DNA from: Caproiciproducens galactitolivorans
Lineage (GTDB): Bacteria > Bacillota > Clostridia > Oscillospirales > Acutalibacteraceae
Assembly: GCF_004768785.1 (NCBI RefSeq)
Contig: NZ_SRMQ01000001.1
Span: forward strand, 470,985 to 534,984
DNA length: 64,000 bases
Direction of reading: 5' to 3'
A program made the position numbers and the translations under genes. The first letter of the stretch is position 1. Every line of letters starts with the position of its first letter. A model generated the notes under the pieces. It had not been told where the DNA came from. It worked only from the letters and a program-made list of their open reading frames with translations, and ran no database searches. Positions 44,368-54,182 of the stretch are shown here, piece after piece.

Positions 44368-44401
44368 CAGCGGATAATATCGTTGGATTATCCGCTGTTT
44401 T
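44368..44401 (+). terminator. Second terminator after secDF
   Basis: CAGCGGATAAT (44368-44378) and ATTATCCGCTG (44387-44397), perfect, followed by TTTT. It backs up the first hairpin and insulates recJ. Confidence 0.75.
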
Positions 44402-44433
44402 CTTCCGTTTTTTGTATCTGGGAAGAATAAATG

Positions 44434-44462
44434 TTGAATATTATTTGTCAAAATGATACAAT
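44434..44462 (+). promoter_or_regulatory. Promoter of recJ-rel
   Basis: TTGAAT (44434-44439), 17 bases and TACAAT (44457-44462), 26 bases before the GTG start. Confidence 0.7.
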
Positions 44463-44488
44463 AAATAATTATGGGGTAGGTGGGGTTT

Positions 44489-46579
44489 GTGAGCTTAAAG
44501 AAATGGGAAGTATTTCAGAGTGATCCGGCTGTAACAAAGCAGATGACACAAGAAATGAATCTGCCTGAGATTCTTGCAGTATTGCTTCAAGAACGGGGCA
44601 TTGTCGACATAGAACAAATTGAAAAATTTTTTCATTCTGATGAAAATTTATCAAATCCTTTTCTTTTAAAAGATATGAAAAAAGCGGCCGACCGTATTAT
44701 ACGTGCGATTGAGGAATTCGAAAAAATAGCTGTTTACGGGGATTACGATGCTGACGGAGTGACAGCGACCGCCATGCTGTATTCTTATTTGGAATCCTGC
44801 GGCGCAAATGTAATTTTTTATATTCCCGAACGGGAAGGGGAGGGCTATGGCCTGAACTGCAATGCGATTGATACCCTGCATGCGCAGGAGATCAATTTGA
44901 TTGTCACCGTAGATAACGGGATTTCCTCTATTGCGGAAGTAGCCCATGCGAAAGAATTGGGAATGGATGTGGTGGTGACAGACCATCACCGCCCAAGGGC
45001 GGAATTGCCCGATGCATGTGCCGTTGTTGATCCTTACCGCGAAGACTGCGATTGCCCGTACAAGGACTATTCCGGTGTTGGCGTTGCCTTTAAACTGATT
45101 ATGGCATTGGAAGGCGAGGACTGCAGCCCCGATGCCTTGCTCGATAATTACGCCGACCTCGTTGCAATCGGTACCATCGGGGATGTTGTGCCGCTCACCG
45201 GGGAAAACCGATGCTTCGTAAAAGCCGGGCTGAAAATGCTTCCACAGACGGACCGATTGGGTCTGAAAGCGCTGATGGAGCTGGCCGGGGTGGAAGGAAG
45301 GCGTCTTACCGCCGGGAACGTCGCTTTTACGCTGGTTCCGCGTATCAATGCGACAGGGCGGATTGGCTCTCCGGAACGCGCAGTTCGTCTTTTGGTTTCC
45401 GAGTATCCGGATGAAGCATGTGCGTTGTCCACAGAAATCAATGATGACAACGAATACAGGCGTCAGATTGAGAAAGAAATATATGAAAAAGTAATGCAAA
45501 AGCTTCATGATGAACCGGAGCGCCTTTACGATCGTGTTTTGGTGATTGAAGGCGAAGGATGGCACCATGGGGTCATTGGCATTATTTCCTCCCGTATTAC
45601 CGAGCAGTTTGGGAAACCGAGCATTATTATTTCTTATTCCGGAGAGGAGGCAAAGGGTTCCGGCAGAAGTGTCGAAGGCTTTTCTCTCTTTCAGGCGGTC
45701 AACACCTGTAATGATTTACTGTTGCGGTATGGCGGGCATCCCATGGCCGCCGGTTTATCCTTATTAACCGCGAATATTCCCGCGTTTCGAAAAGCAATCA
45801 ACGATTATGCCGCTTCCTTAGGTGATCCTATGCCTGTACCGGTGTTGAAAATTGATTGCCTTCTTAATCCACGCGACCTTTCCGTGGATATTCCGAATCA
45901 AATTCATGCCATGGAACCTTTTGGAATGGGAAATCCGTCCCCACTATTCGGCCTGTACCATGTGACTTTGGCGGACATTACGCCGGTTGGCGGAGGAAAA
46001 CACCTCCGTATCAGCGTTATGAAGGACGGATATATGATCCGTTGCATGAAATTCAATACAACGCTTGAAGAATTTCGTTATCATGTGGGGGATGTTCTTG
46101 ACCTTGCGGTAACGCTTGACGCAAGGGAATATAATGGGAAAAATACGCTTTCTATTTATATTCGAGATATAAAATTATCAAGTATGGATGTGGATGCCGT
46201 CCTGTCGGACATAGCCCTTTACGAAAAAACCAAAAGAGGGGAAACGCTCTCCCAAATGGAATTGGAAAGGCTGTTCCCGAACCGTGGCGCGTTTGCGGAT
46301 GTTTATCGGGTTATCCGGAATCTAAACGGCTTTTCTGGGTCTCCGGAAATCCTTTTAAGCCGAACCAAGGACGTGGGCAACATGGCTATGCTTTTAACCG
46401 CGCTCGATGTTCTGGCGGAATATCGGCTCATCACTTTGGAAAAGTTCGGCGATTGGCTGAAGGCGGAAATTGTACATACAACGCATAAAGTCGACTTGTT
46501 CGGCTCGAAGATATTAAAAAAACTGAAATTACTGGAAAAGGTGGGTGAAGGATATGGCATGGCCGCTGAAAACATATGA
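44489..46579 (+). CDS. recJ: Single-stranded-DNA exonuclease RecJ
   Basis: 696 residues. DHH-family core with YGDYDADG (83-90), VTDHHRPRAE (DHH 165-167) and VAIGTIGDVVPL; DHHA1 domain with GHHGVIGIISSR-like WHHGVIGI and GGHPMAAGLSL; OB domain and a C-terminal extension typical of Firmicutes. It degrades ssDNA 5' to 3' in recombination and repair. GTG 44489 follows AGGTGGGG. It overlaps rel by 26 bases. Confidence 0.93.
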   Translation: MSLKKWEVFQSDPAVTKQMTQEMNLPEILAVLLQERGIVDIEQIEKFFHSDENLSNPFLLKDMKKAADRIIRAIEEFEKIAVYGDYDADGVTATAMLYSYLESCGANVIFYIPEREGEGYGLNCNAIDTLHAQEINLIVTVDNGISSIAEVAHAKELGMDVVVTDHHRPRAELPDACAVVDPYREDCDCPYKDYSGVGVAFKLIMALEGEDCSPDALLDNYADLVAIGTIGDVVPLTGENRCFVKAGLKMLPQTDRLGLKALMELAGVEGRRLTAGNVAFTLVPRINATGRIGSPERAVRLLVSEYPDEACALSTEINDDNEYRRQIEKEIYEKVMQKLHDEPERLYDRVLVIEGEGWHHGVIGIISSRITEQFGKPSIIISYSGEEAKGSGRSVEGFSLFQAVNTCNDLLLRYGGHPMAAGLSLLTANIPAFRKAINDYAASLGDPMPVPVLKIDCLLNPRDLSVDIPNQIHAMEPFGMGNPSPLFGLYHVTLADITPVGGGKHLRISVMKDGYMIRCMKFNTTLEEFRYHVGDVLDLAVTLDAREYNGKNTLSIYIRDIKLSSMDVDAVLSDIALYEKTKRGETLSQMELERLFPNRGAFADVYRVIRNLNGFSGSPEILLSRTKDVGNMAMLLTALDVLAEYRLITLEKFGDWLKAEIVHTTHKVDLFGSKILKKLKLLEKVGEGYGMAAENI

Positions 46580-48731
46580 CGACCTGATCGCTTTAATTAA
46601 CGAAAGCGAACATGATTACGATATGTCGGTGATCGACCGTGCCTATCAGCTCGCTCTTACTTCCCACCAGGATCAAAAACGCCTTTCCGGAGCACCTTAT
46701 ATCTCTCACCCTGTGGCGGTAGCCTGTATTCTTGTTGAGCTCGGTATGGATACCGAGTCCCTTGCGGCCGGCCTTCTGCATGACGTTGTCGAGGATACGC
46801 CGGTGAATTTGGAGCAGATTCGGAAAAGCTTCGGGTCGGAAATTGCGAATCTGATTGACGGTGTGACAAAATTAGGCCGTATCCCGTATTCTTCCCGTGA
46901 GGAACAGCAGGCAGAAAACCTTCGGAAAATGCTGATTGCAATGGCGGATGATATCCGTGTAATCATCATTAAGCTAGCCGACCGCCTGCACAATATGCGT
47001 ACAATTGAATTCATGCCCCCGCAGAAACAGCGCGATAAAGCGCTGGAAAATATGGAGGTTTACGCGCCGATTGCGCATCGCCTTGGTATCCGGGCCGTTA
47101 AGGAAGAACTGGAGGATTTATCCCTTCGGTGTCTGGATCCGATTGCCTATGAGGAAATCGAAAGCGGGCTGGCTCTTAGGCAGAATGAGCGCAAAGAGTT
47201 TATTGAACTGACAAAGAAAAATATTTACGAACGGGTGTCGCCGCTCATTCCGAATGTTTATTTGGAAGGACGCGTAAAGAGCATTAACGGCATTTTCCGC
47301 AAAACCTTTATCCAAGGCCGCTCCATGGAAGAAATTTATGATATTTACGCAGTTCGCGTAATCGTCGATACGGTAAACGATTGTTATAACGTTCTTGGCA
47401 TAATCCATGATATGTACCGCCCGATTCCGAACCGGTTTAAAGATTATATTTCCACGCCGAAGCCGAACCTGTATCAATCCCTCCATACTACGGTCATAGG
47501 AAAGGACGGCATTCCCTTCGAGGTTCAGATCCGCACATGGGAAATGCATCACACTGCGGAATACGGTATTGCCGCACATTGGAAGTATAAACTGGGAATC
47601 GGGTCGAAAAGTGGCGATTCGTTGGAGCAGCGTCTTGCATGGATCCGCCAGATGCTGGAGAATCAAAAAGACAACGAGGACGCGACCGATCTTGTCCGCA
47701 CGATCAAATCGGATTTGGTTCCGGAGGAAGTGTTTGTTTTTACTCCGCGGGGCGATGTGATCAGCCTTCCTTCCGGCTCGACGGTGATTGATTTTGCCTA
47801 TGCCATTCATAGTGCTGTCGGGAACCGTATGGTGGGGGCGAAAGTGGACAAGCGTATTGTTCCCATTGATTATAAAGTCAAAACGGGGCAGATTATCGAG
47901 ATTCTGACATCCAAAGAAACGCACGGGCCAAGCCGCGACTGGCTGAAAATCGTTAAAACAAGTGAAGCGCGCAATAAAATTCGCGCGTGGTTCAAGCGTG
48001 AAAAGCGCGAAGAGAATATTATAGAGGGCAAGGCGGAACTCGAGCGTGAATTGCGGCGCAACGGCATTGAATTAAACGAAGCGGAGCTTACCGCTCTTCT
48101 TGAAAAAATCGGCGCTAAGAGGAACTGCACTAGTGCGGACGATGTTTACTCCGCAATTGGATACGGCGGTATCCAGCTCTGGAAGATCATGCCGAAAATC
48201 AAAGAAGATTATATGAAGGAAAAGCGTCCTGCACCGAGCTCGCCGGCCCAGGCTCCCGCGAAGCAGCCCCCGAAAAAGCCGTCCAGCGGTGTTATCGTTG
48301 ACGGAATGGACAACTGCCTGATTAAGTTTTCGCGTTGCTGCAACCCGCTTCCGGGCGATGAAATTATTGGTTTTATCACGCGCGGCTTCGGCGTTTCCAT
48401 CCACAAGCGAACTTGCTCCAATGTGCCGCAGAATTTAAGTGAAGCTGCAGAGCCGGAGCGTTGGATTAAGGCGCATTGGGCGGGCAAAGTAAAGGAAGAA
48501 TTCAAATCCACGTTGGAAATTGTGGCTTTGGACCGCTCCGGCCTGCTTGCCGATGTAACCCAGCAGCTTTTCAACATGCATATTTTCATTCATTCTTTGA
48601 ATTCAAGGGAGACCAAGGACGGCAATGCGGTCATTTCCGCTACGATCACGATTAACGGGCTGGAGCATCTGAACAGCATTATTTCCCGCCTTTCCAATAT
48701 TCAGGGTATTATTTCGATCAAACGTTCCTAA
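46554..48731 (+). CDS. rel: Bifunctional (p)ppGpp synthetase/hydrolase Rel
   Basis: 725 residues, long RSH. HD hydrolase domain with H76-D77 (LLHDVVED), synthetase with RVKSINGIFRK, YDIYAVRVI and NLYQSLHTTV, then TGS (VFVFTPRGDVISLPSGST), helical, zinc-finger/CC (FSRCCNPLPGDEIIGF) and ACT domains. Both activities look intact. It sets ppGpp levels on amino acid starvation. A linker rich in Pro/Lys (about 562-578) lies before the CC domain. ATG 46554 lies within recJ, so the pair is coupled. Confidence 0.96.
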   Translation: MAWPLKTYDDLIALINESEHDYDMSVIDRAYQLALTSHQDQKRLSGAPYISHPVAVACILVELGMDTESLAAGLLHDVVEDTPVNLEQIRKSFGSEIANLIDGVTKLGRIPYSSREEQQAENLRKMLIAMADDIRVIIIKLADRLHNMRTIEFMPPQKQRDKALENMEVYAPIAHRLGIRAVKEELEDLSLRCLDPIAYEEIESGLALRQNERKEFIELTKKNIYERVSPLIPNVYLEGRVKSINGIFRKTFIQGRSMEEIYDIYAVRVIVDTVNDCYNVLGIIHDMYRPIPNRFKDYISTPKPNLYQSLHTTVIGKDGIPFEVQIRTWEMHHTAEYGIAAHWKYKLGIGSKSGDSLEQRLAWIRQMLENQKDNEDATDLVRTIKSDLVPEEVFVFTPRGDVISLPSGSTVIDFAYAIHSAVGNRMVGAKVDKRIVPIDYKVKTGQIIEILTSKETHGPSRDWLKIVKTSEARNKIRAWFKREKREENIIEGKAELERELRRNGIELNEAELTALLEKIGAKRNCTSADDVYSAIGYGGIQLWKIMPKIKEDYMKEKRPAPSSPAQAPAKQPPKKPSSGVIVDGMDNCLIKFSRCCNPLPGDEIIGFITRGFGVSIHKRTCSNVPQNLSEAAEPERWIKAHWAGKVKEEFKSTLEIVALDRSGLLADVTQQLFNMHIFIHSLNSRETKDGNAVISATITINGLEHLNSIISRLSNIQGIISIKRS

Positions 48732-48757
48732 AACAAGTTGGAATAGAGGTGTCTTCT

Positions 48758-49405
48758 ATGGAGATAACAGAAATTACCGGGGGTATGGTTCCTACAAACT
48801 GCTATATAGTAACCGATGACGCTACGGGCTATGCGGCGGTCATTGATCCGGGCTTTGAAAGTCCGGAACTGACAAAGGCCGTTCTGAAAGCCGGTGCGGA
48901 CAAGGTGGAAGCGATTTTGTTAACGCATGGTCACTTCGACCATATACTGGGTGTAAATGAGATCAAAAAGCTGACCAATGCAAAGGTCTATATTTATAGT
49001 GACGATATGCCCTTCATAAGCGACAATTCCTTGAACTTATCGACCGTGGTCGCTTCGCGGCCTCTGAAGACATTCAAAGCGGATGTCGCACTAAACGACG
49101 GCGATATTATCCCACTCGGAAACTTGAAAATCCGTGTCCTGCACACACCGGGGCATACAATTGGAAGCTGCTGTTACCTCGTGGAGGACGCGATTTTCAC
49201 GGGGGATACATTAATGCAGATGAGCTGCGGCAGAACGGATTTTCCCACCGGCAGCTATACCCAGATACTTCAATCCCTGAAACGGCTGGGAAACCTTGAA
49301 GGGAATTACCATATCTATCCGGGGCATGAAGGGAAAACCACGCTCGACTTTGAAAGAAAAAACAATCCGTTTATGGGGAACAGCGCTTATGACCCTTATC
49401 ATTGA
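48758..49405 (+). CDS. MBL-fold metallo-hydrolase (GloB-like/YqgX-type)
   Basis: 215 residues. Metal ligands THGHFDH, HTPGHTIGS, FTGDTL and YPGHEGKT place it with the glyoxalase II-like group, YqgX in Bacillus. It may hydrolyse a bacillithiol- or other thiol-ester, but the substrate is not visible. AGAGGTG stands six bases before ATG 48758. It overlaps hemZ by 17 bases; rel, this gene, hemZ and the kinase form one unit. Confidence 0.88.
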   Translation: MEITEITGGMVPTNCYIVTDDATGYAAVIDPGFESPELTKAVLKAGADKVEAILLTHGHFDHILGVNEIKKLTNAKVYIYSDDMPFISDNSLNLSTVVASRPLKTFKADVALNDGDIIPLGNLKIRVLHTPGHTIGSCCYLVEDAIFTGDTLMQMSCGRTDFPTGSYTQILQSLKRLGNLEGNYHIYPGHEGKTTLDFERKNNPFMGNSAYDPYH

Positions 49406-50894
49406 CGGCCATACCTTCCATTATGAAATGGAAAATCTATGCCGGTTATTCTTTCCATATCAAAAAATCAAGGTGTTGACAGAAATCCCGGAAAACAGCG
49501 GAGAGCAAATGCTCGTCTATACGGGTATAAACAAGGAAACGGACGGGATCGTTATAACGACCCGCATCCAATTCGGTGATTATTGCCGGGGAAAAACAGA
49601 GCGGCTCGGCTTTCCCGATTGCGAATCGGAAAATGACCAGGAGCGGCATATGGCGGTTTTGCTTTTCCAGTTGCTTACCGATTATTGCGGGTTTGTACCG
49701 AAATGGGGGATTTTGACCGGAGTTCGCCCGGTAAAGCTGCTGCGCCGCTTGATTTCCGAAATGGGCGAAGCCAAAGCGCTGGATTTTTATCAGAAGGAAC
49801 TGCTGGTTTCAGAGCAAAAAACAACATTAAGCTATATCACCATGCAGAACGAGGAGAAAATTCTCTCCTTATCGAAGCCGGAATCTTTCAGCTTGTATAT
49901 ATCCATTCCGTTTTGCCCAACCCGTTGCTCGTATTGTTCCTTTGTCTCTTCCTCTGTGGAAAAGACCGCAAAATTGGTTCCGGCGTATCTGAAACTTTTA
50001 TGCAGGGAAATTGCGCATACGGCGCAGGTAGCCGCGTCTTTGCAATTGCGGCTCGAAACGGTTTATATCGGCGGGGGAACGCCAACGACTTTATCCGCGG
50101 AGCAGCTCGATATTCTTTTGAGCGCAATACGGGGAAGCTTTGATCTGTCTTTTTGCCGCGAGTTTACGGTGGAAGCTGGAAGGCCGGATACCATAACGAT
50201 GGAGAAGCTTTTTTCGCTGAAAAAGTACGGAGTGACCCGTATCAGCATTAACCCACAGACATTAAACGATGAAGTTTTAAAAACCATCGGCCGCCGACAT
50301 ACGGCGGAACAGGCGCTCTCGGCTTTTGTCCTTGCGCGCCGAACCGGGTTTGACAATATCAATATGGACCTTATCGCAGGGCTGCCCGGCGATTCTCCGG
50401 AAAGCTTTGTTTCCACACTGGATCAGACGATTCGGCTGGCTCCGGAAAGCATTACGGTGCATACGTTGTCCTTAAAACGGTCGGCAAGGCTGTTTCAGGA
50501 TGAAAGCGAACCTTACCGCAACGATGCGCAGGCTGCAGAGCAAATGATCGATTACGCGGATGAGCAGCTGTTAAAATACGGATATAAGCCGTATTATCTT
50601 TACCGCCAAAGCCGGATGGTTGGCAATCTGGAGAATACCGGATGGGCAAAACCGGGCTTTGAAAGTCCCTATAATGTTTTCATTATGGATGAAACCCACA
50701 CGATCCTTGCGTGCGGCGCGGGAGCCGTCAGTAAAATCAAGGATCCGTATTCCGATAACCTCAACAGGATTTTTAACTTTAAATACCCCTATGAATATAT
50801 AAGTCGGTTTGAGGAAATGATTATTAGAAAAGATCAGGTGAAAGCTAATTATGGTAAATTTTGTAGAATATCAGAACCAACTCCATCTGATTAA
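49389..50894 (+). CDS. hemZ: Coproporphyrinogen dehydrogenase-like radical SAM protein HemZ
   Basis: 501 residues. An N-terminal domain of about 165 residues particular to HemZ/YhaV, then a radical SAM core with C176, C180 and C183 (SIPFCPTRCSYCSF) and GGGTPTTLS, followed by the HemN-like part. HemN-type enzymes convert coproporphyrinogen III anaerobically; for HemZ this is not firmly shown and some relatives are heme-handling proteins. No other heme genes are near. It starts within the MBL gene and overlaps the kinase gene by 44 bases. Confidence 0.88.
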   Translation: MTLIIDGHTFHYEMENLCRLFFPYQKIKVLTEIPENSGEQMLVYTGINKETDGIVITTRIQFGDYCRGKTERLGFPDCESENDQERHMAVLLFQLLTDYCGFVPKWGILTGVRPVKLLRRLISEMGEAKALDFYQKELLVSEQKTTLSYITMQNEEKILSLSKPESFSLYISIPFCPTRCSYCSFVSSSVEKTAKLVPAYLKLLCREIAHTAQVAASLQLRLETVYIGGGTPTTLSAEQLDILLSAIRGSFDLSFCREFTVEAGRPDTITMEKLFSLKKYGVTRISINPQTLNDEVLKTIGRRHTAEQALSAFVLARRTGFDNINMDLIAGLPGDSPESFVSTLDQTIRLAPESITVHTLSLKRSARLFQDESEPYRNDAQAAEQMIDYADEQLLKYGYKPYYLYRQSRMVGNLENTGWAKPGFESPYNVFIMDETHTILACGAGAVSKIKDPYSDNLNRIFNFKYPYEYISRFEEMIIRKDQVKANYGKFCRISEPTPSD

Positions 50895-51795
50895 TGCTGC
50901 TGCTTCCGATCACCCGGAAGCTTTTGTCAATCAGACGGAGGAAGCTTACCACGAAAGCATCCGCAATATCGCAGAGAGCATTGTCACCCAGAAAAGGAAC
51001 TGCGGACTGGTAATGCTTTCTGGTCCGTCCAGCAGCGGAAAAACAACTACTGCGAATTTGTTGAAGAATGCCTTTCAGAAAATCGGCGTCGGCTCAACCA
51101 TTATCTCCCTTGATGATTTTTACCGCGGGGAACGTCAGGCGCCGCTTCTTGCAAACGGGCAGCACGATTATGAAAGCGTTGACGCGCTTGATGTTCCGGA
51201 AGTGGAGAGGTGCCTTCTCAGCTTAATTGAAACAAGGCGCTGCAATATGCCGGTTTTCAATTTTGAAATTCATATGCCGTATCCCCACAAGCGGCAGGTT
51301 ACCTTGGGGGAGCATGACATCGCGATCGTGGAAGGAATCCATGCGCTGAATCCGATTTTTATCAATAAGCTTCCTGCAAATGATGTCTGCAAAATTTATA
51401 TTAGTGTGAAGCAGGGGATCCACGAAGGGAAAACCGAACTTTTTACTGCGAACGGGATGCGCCTGATCAGAAGGATTGTCCGTGACTATAAATTCCGCGG
51501 AGCCAAACCGGAGCGGACGTTGGAAATGTGGCCGAATGTCATGGATGGGGAAAGGAAGTACATCAAGCCCTATCGCGGAGATGCAGATTACACCATTAAT
51601 TCCCTGCATGCCTATGAAACCTGTGTATTGGCGAAAGAAGCGATTCCGATTTTGCAGGAAGTTCCACAGGACTGCAAGGATTATGATTTGTCCCAGAAAT
51701 TGATACAAAATTTGAAAAAATTCACAATAATCAGTAGTGAATTGGTTCCGAATAATTCAATCATACGGGAGTTTATCGGCGGCGGGATATATTAA
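50851..51795 (+). CDS. Uridine kinase-like nucleoside kinase
   Basis: 314 residues. P-loop GPSSSGKTTT from residue 58, SLDDFYRG (substrate Asp) and HDIAIVEGIHALNP, all of the uridine kinase/phosphoribulokinase family. The N-terminal 45 residues and the PHKRQVTL segment match the clostridial nucleoside kinase group that is often fused to a ThrRS-like TGS domain; that domain is absent here. AGGTGAAA stands before ATG 50851. It is the last gene of the recJ-rel unit. Confidence 0.87.
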   Translation: MVNFVEYQNQLHLINAAASDHPEAFVNQTEEAYHESIRNIAESIVTQKRNCGLVMLSGPSSSGKTTTANLLKNAFQKIGVGSTIISLDDFYRGERQAPLLANGQHDYESVDALDVPEVERCLLSLIETRRCNMPVFNFEIHMPYPHKRQVTLGEHDIAIVEGIHALNPIFINKLPANDVCKIYISVKQGIHEGKTELFTANGMRLIRRIVRDYKFRGAKPERTLEMWPNVMDGERKYIKPYRGDADYTINSLHAYETCVLAKEAIPILQEVPQDCKDYDLSQKLIQNLKKFTIISSELVPNNSIIREFIGGGIY

Positions 51796-51806
51796 ACGAA
51801 TTTTCA

Positions 51807-51834
51807 TTGATTTTTCCGTCGTTCGTGTTATAAT
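51807..51834 (+). promoter_or_regulatory. Promoter of the zinc-ribbon gene
   Basis: TTGATT (51807-51812), 16 bases and TATAAT (51829-51834). Confidence 0.75.
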
Positions 51835-51870
51835 TTCAATAAGATAACCTTTAATAAAGGAGTGTGTATT

Positions 51871-52236
51871 ATGGGATTGTTTGAAGATGTAGTTGTTAAT
51901 GCGAAATCAGCGGTTAACGTTGTTGGAAAAAAAGCAGGCCAGTTTGTTGACATATCCAAGCTTAGAATCAGTTCTGCAGATTTAAATAATGAGATTTCAA
52001 AGCGCTTCGAGGCGCTGGGCAGGACGGTTTATGAAGCGAAAAAAACCGATAATGATGTTTCTGATCTGGTAAATGAATGTATTACGGCAATTGATGATTT
52101 GTATGAACAGCTTGACGCTGTGAATGAACAGTTGGTTGCCATGCGCGCGAAGCAGGTTTGCAAAAACTGCGGTCAGGAAAATCCGCAGAGTGCAGATTAC
52201 TGCAGCAAATGCGGGCATAAGTTGTCGGAAGAGTAA
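51871..52236 (+). CDS. Small coiled-coil protein with C-terminal zinc ribbon
   Basis: 121 residues. A helical part (about 1-93) with an amphipathic N-terminus, then a zinc ribbon with C97, C100, C111 and C114 (CKNCG, CSKCGHKL). Such zinc-ribbon proteins are common in Clostridia with no set function. AAGGAG precedes ATG 51871. It is a one-gene unit between a promoter and a terminator. Confidence 0.75.
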   Translation: MGLFEDVVVNAKSAVNVVGKKAGQFVDISKLRISSADLNNEISKRFEALGRTVYEAKKTDNDVSDLVNECITAIDDLYEQLDAVNEQLVAMRAKQVCKNCGQENPQSADYCSKCGHKLSEE

Positions 52237-52248
52237 TCGGCATTTCAT

Positions 52249-52275
52249 AAAAAAGGGGGTTGCACCCCTTTTTTT
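52249..52275 (+). terminator. Terminator of the zinc-ribbon gene
   Basis: AAAAAAGGGG pairs with CCCCTTTTTT around GTTGCA, seven T's. Confidence 0.88.
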
Positions 52276-52291
52276 ATTGCTTGCAATTCTG

Positions 52292-52321
52292 TTCATATTC
52301 TCTTTATTTATATAGTATACT
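52292..52321 (+). promoter_or_regulatory. Candidate promoter of the flippase gene
   Basis: TTCATA (52292-52297), 18 bases and TATACT (52316-52321). The -35 is weak. Confidence 0.4.
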
Positions 52322-52378
52322 ATTTTATCGTGTTTTTTATCGGGTTTACGTTTGACTTTATTGATTGGATGTGTCTTA

Positions 52379-54136
52379 ATGGAAAGGAAACGGGCTGCTG
52401 AAAAACAGAGCTTTTTACACGGTGCCTTAATTTTAATGGTGGCAATTGCGCTGGTCAAGATTATCGGCGCGTTGTTTAAAATACCGCTGGCGTGGATTCT
52501 TACGCCGGTTGGGAACGGTTATTTCGGAAACGCTTATTCGCTTTATTTCCCGATATTCAGCCTTGCGACCGCTGGATTCCCGATTGCAATTTCCAGACTG
52601 GTTTCCGAAAATTCCGCCCGTGGCCGGTATCGCGACATCCGCCAGATACATACGGTTTCCATCCGGATTTTTTTGATTCTGGGGATTGTTTCGTTTTCCA
52701 TTATGTTTTTTGGTGCCAAACCCTATGTGACTTACGCGGCAAGCAATAACCCGGAAAACGCTCTACCCGCGATTTACGCGTTGGCGCCGGCCATTTTCTT
52801 TAATAGCCTTATGGCAATTTACAGGGGATACTACGAAGGGCTTCGCAATATGTATCCCACGGCGATTTCCGAAATCGTCGAAGCTTTGAGCAAGCTGGTT
52901 TTCGGGCTTACCCTCGCGTCGCTTATCATTCAGTCCGGAATGAAGGAATACGCTGCCAATGGCACAGTTTATGGCATAAAAAGGGTCTCGGAGGAATATG
53001 CTAAGATTGCAACCCTGCCATACGCCGCCGCAGGGGCGATTTTCGGGGTCACCATCGGCTCGGTCATGGGCTTCCTTTTTTTGTTCCTATACCATAAAAG
53101 GCATAGCGACGGGATAACCAAGGAAATGCTCCGTTCTTCTCCGCGTCCCCTTCCAATGCGGATAACGACTTCCCGGTTAATACGGACGGCAATTCCGATT
53201 GCGCTGGGTTCCCTAGCGGTAAACCTGTCCACTTTTATCGACAGCACATTTTTGCAGAAGCGCATCAATGACATTATGGCCGAAAATTCAGAAGTACTGC
53301 TGAAAATGTACGAGGGCGTTTTGCCCTCTTCGGTTGTGCAGTTAAATAATGTCCCTACGTTTTTATTCGGGTGTTTTTCCAACGCGTCCACGCTGTTTAT
53401 GCTGGTGCCGGCGATAACACAGGCATTTGGTGTGAGCGCCCTTCCGAGTGTAACCGAGGCATGGACAGGCGGCAATCCGAAGCAGATCAAGCGAAGCATC
53501 GAGCAGGTTTTGCGTATTGTTGCGATGATTACGGTTCCGGCCGGTTTGGGGCTGTCCGTTCTTTCCACGCCGATTGCTGCCCTATTGTACGGGGAGAAAA
53601 ACGCCCCGACGGTTATTGGAAAAATTCTGGTCGTATTGGGCCTGGGCGCAATTTTCGCCGCCATGAGCACGCCGATCAACAGCATGCTGCAGGCGGTCGG
53701 AAGGGTGGATCTGCCGGTAAAGCTGCTCGTGGTCGGTCTTGTGATTAAACTGGTGTTGAATTATACGCTGGTCGGAATCCCGGAAATTAACGTGATGGGA
53801 GCCGGAACGGGAACATTGGTGTGCTACATCTTTATCACGGTTTTTGCACTACATTACCTCTGCCGGGAAACAAAGGTCCGTCTCAATTTTGTCCGCATCT
53901 TTTTCAAGCCGCTTCTGGCTTCAATCATCAGCGTGGGCTTAGCATATTTTGTCCAAAAAACGGGAACATTGTTGCATTTTGGGAAATTGTCCACCCTGGT
54001 GGCAATTGCCTTTGCGGGTGTCGTTTATATGGCTTGTATGCTGTGGTTTAAAGCCCTTACAAGAAACGATATTCTTATGCTGCCGAGGGGACAAAAAATT
54101 GTAAAAATACTTGAAAAACATAATTGGATAAGGTAA
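52379..54136 (+). CDS. SpoVB/MurJ-like MOP-superfamily flippase
   Basis: 585 residues with about 14 membrane helices. The N-terminus (SFLHGALILMVAIALVKIIGALFKIPL) and NAYSLYFPIF, FPIAISRLVSE are the usual opening of SpoVB/YtgP-type polysaccharide exporters in spore formers. These move lipid-linked wall precursors across the membrane; SpoVB serves the spore cortex, YtgP vegetative wall. I cannot say which this is. ATG 52379 follows TGGATG at seven bases, a modest site. Confidence 0.85.
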   Translation: MERKRAAEKQSFLHGALILMVAIALVKIIGALFKIPLAWILTPVGNGYFGNAYSLYFPIFSLATAGFPIAISRLVSENSARGRYRDIRQIHTVSIRIFLILGIVSFSIMFFGAKPYVTYAASNNPENALPAIYALAPAIFFNSLMAIYRGYYEGLRNMYPTAISEIVEALSKLVFGLTLASLIIQSGMKEYAANGTVYGIKRVSEEYAKIATLPYAAAGAIFGVTIGSVMGFLFLFLYHKRHSDGITKEMLRSSPRPLPMRITTSRLIRTAIPIALGSLAVNLSTFIDSTFLQKRINDIMAENSEVLLKMYEGVLPSSVVQLNNVPTFLFGCFSNASTLFMLVPAITQAFGVSALPSVTEAWTGGNPKQIKRSIEQVLRIVAMITVPAGLGLSVLSTPIAALLYGEKNAPTVIGKILVVLGLGAIFAAMSTPINSMLQAVGRVDLPVKLLVVGLVIKLVLNYTLVGIPEINVMGAGTGTLVCYIFITVFALHYLCRETKVRLNFVRIFFKPLLASIISVGLAYFVQKTGTLLHFGKLSTLVAIAFAGVVYMACMLWFKALTRNDILMLPRGQKIVKILEKHNWIR

Positions 54137-54139
54137 AAT
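54111..54139 (+). promoter_or_regulatory. Promoter of mazG, inside the end of the flippase gene
   Basis: TTGAAA (54111-54116), 17 bases and TAAAAT (54134-54139). The -10 falls on the flippase stop codon. Confidence 0.65.
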
Positions 54140-54182
54140 AATAAAAGTTTACCGATAATTGGGTTTTACAGGAGATAAAAAT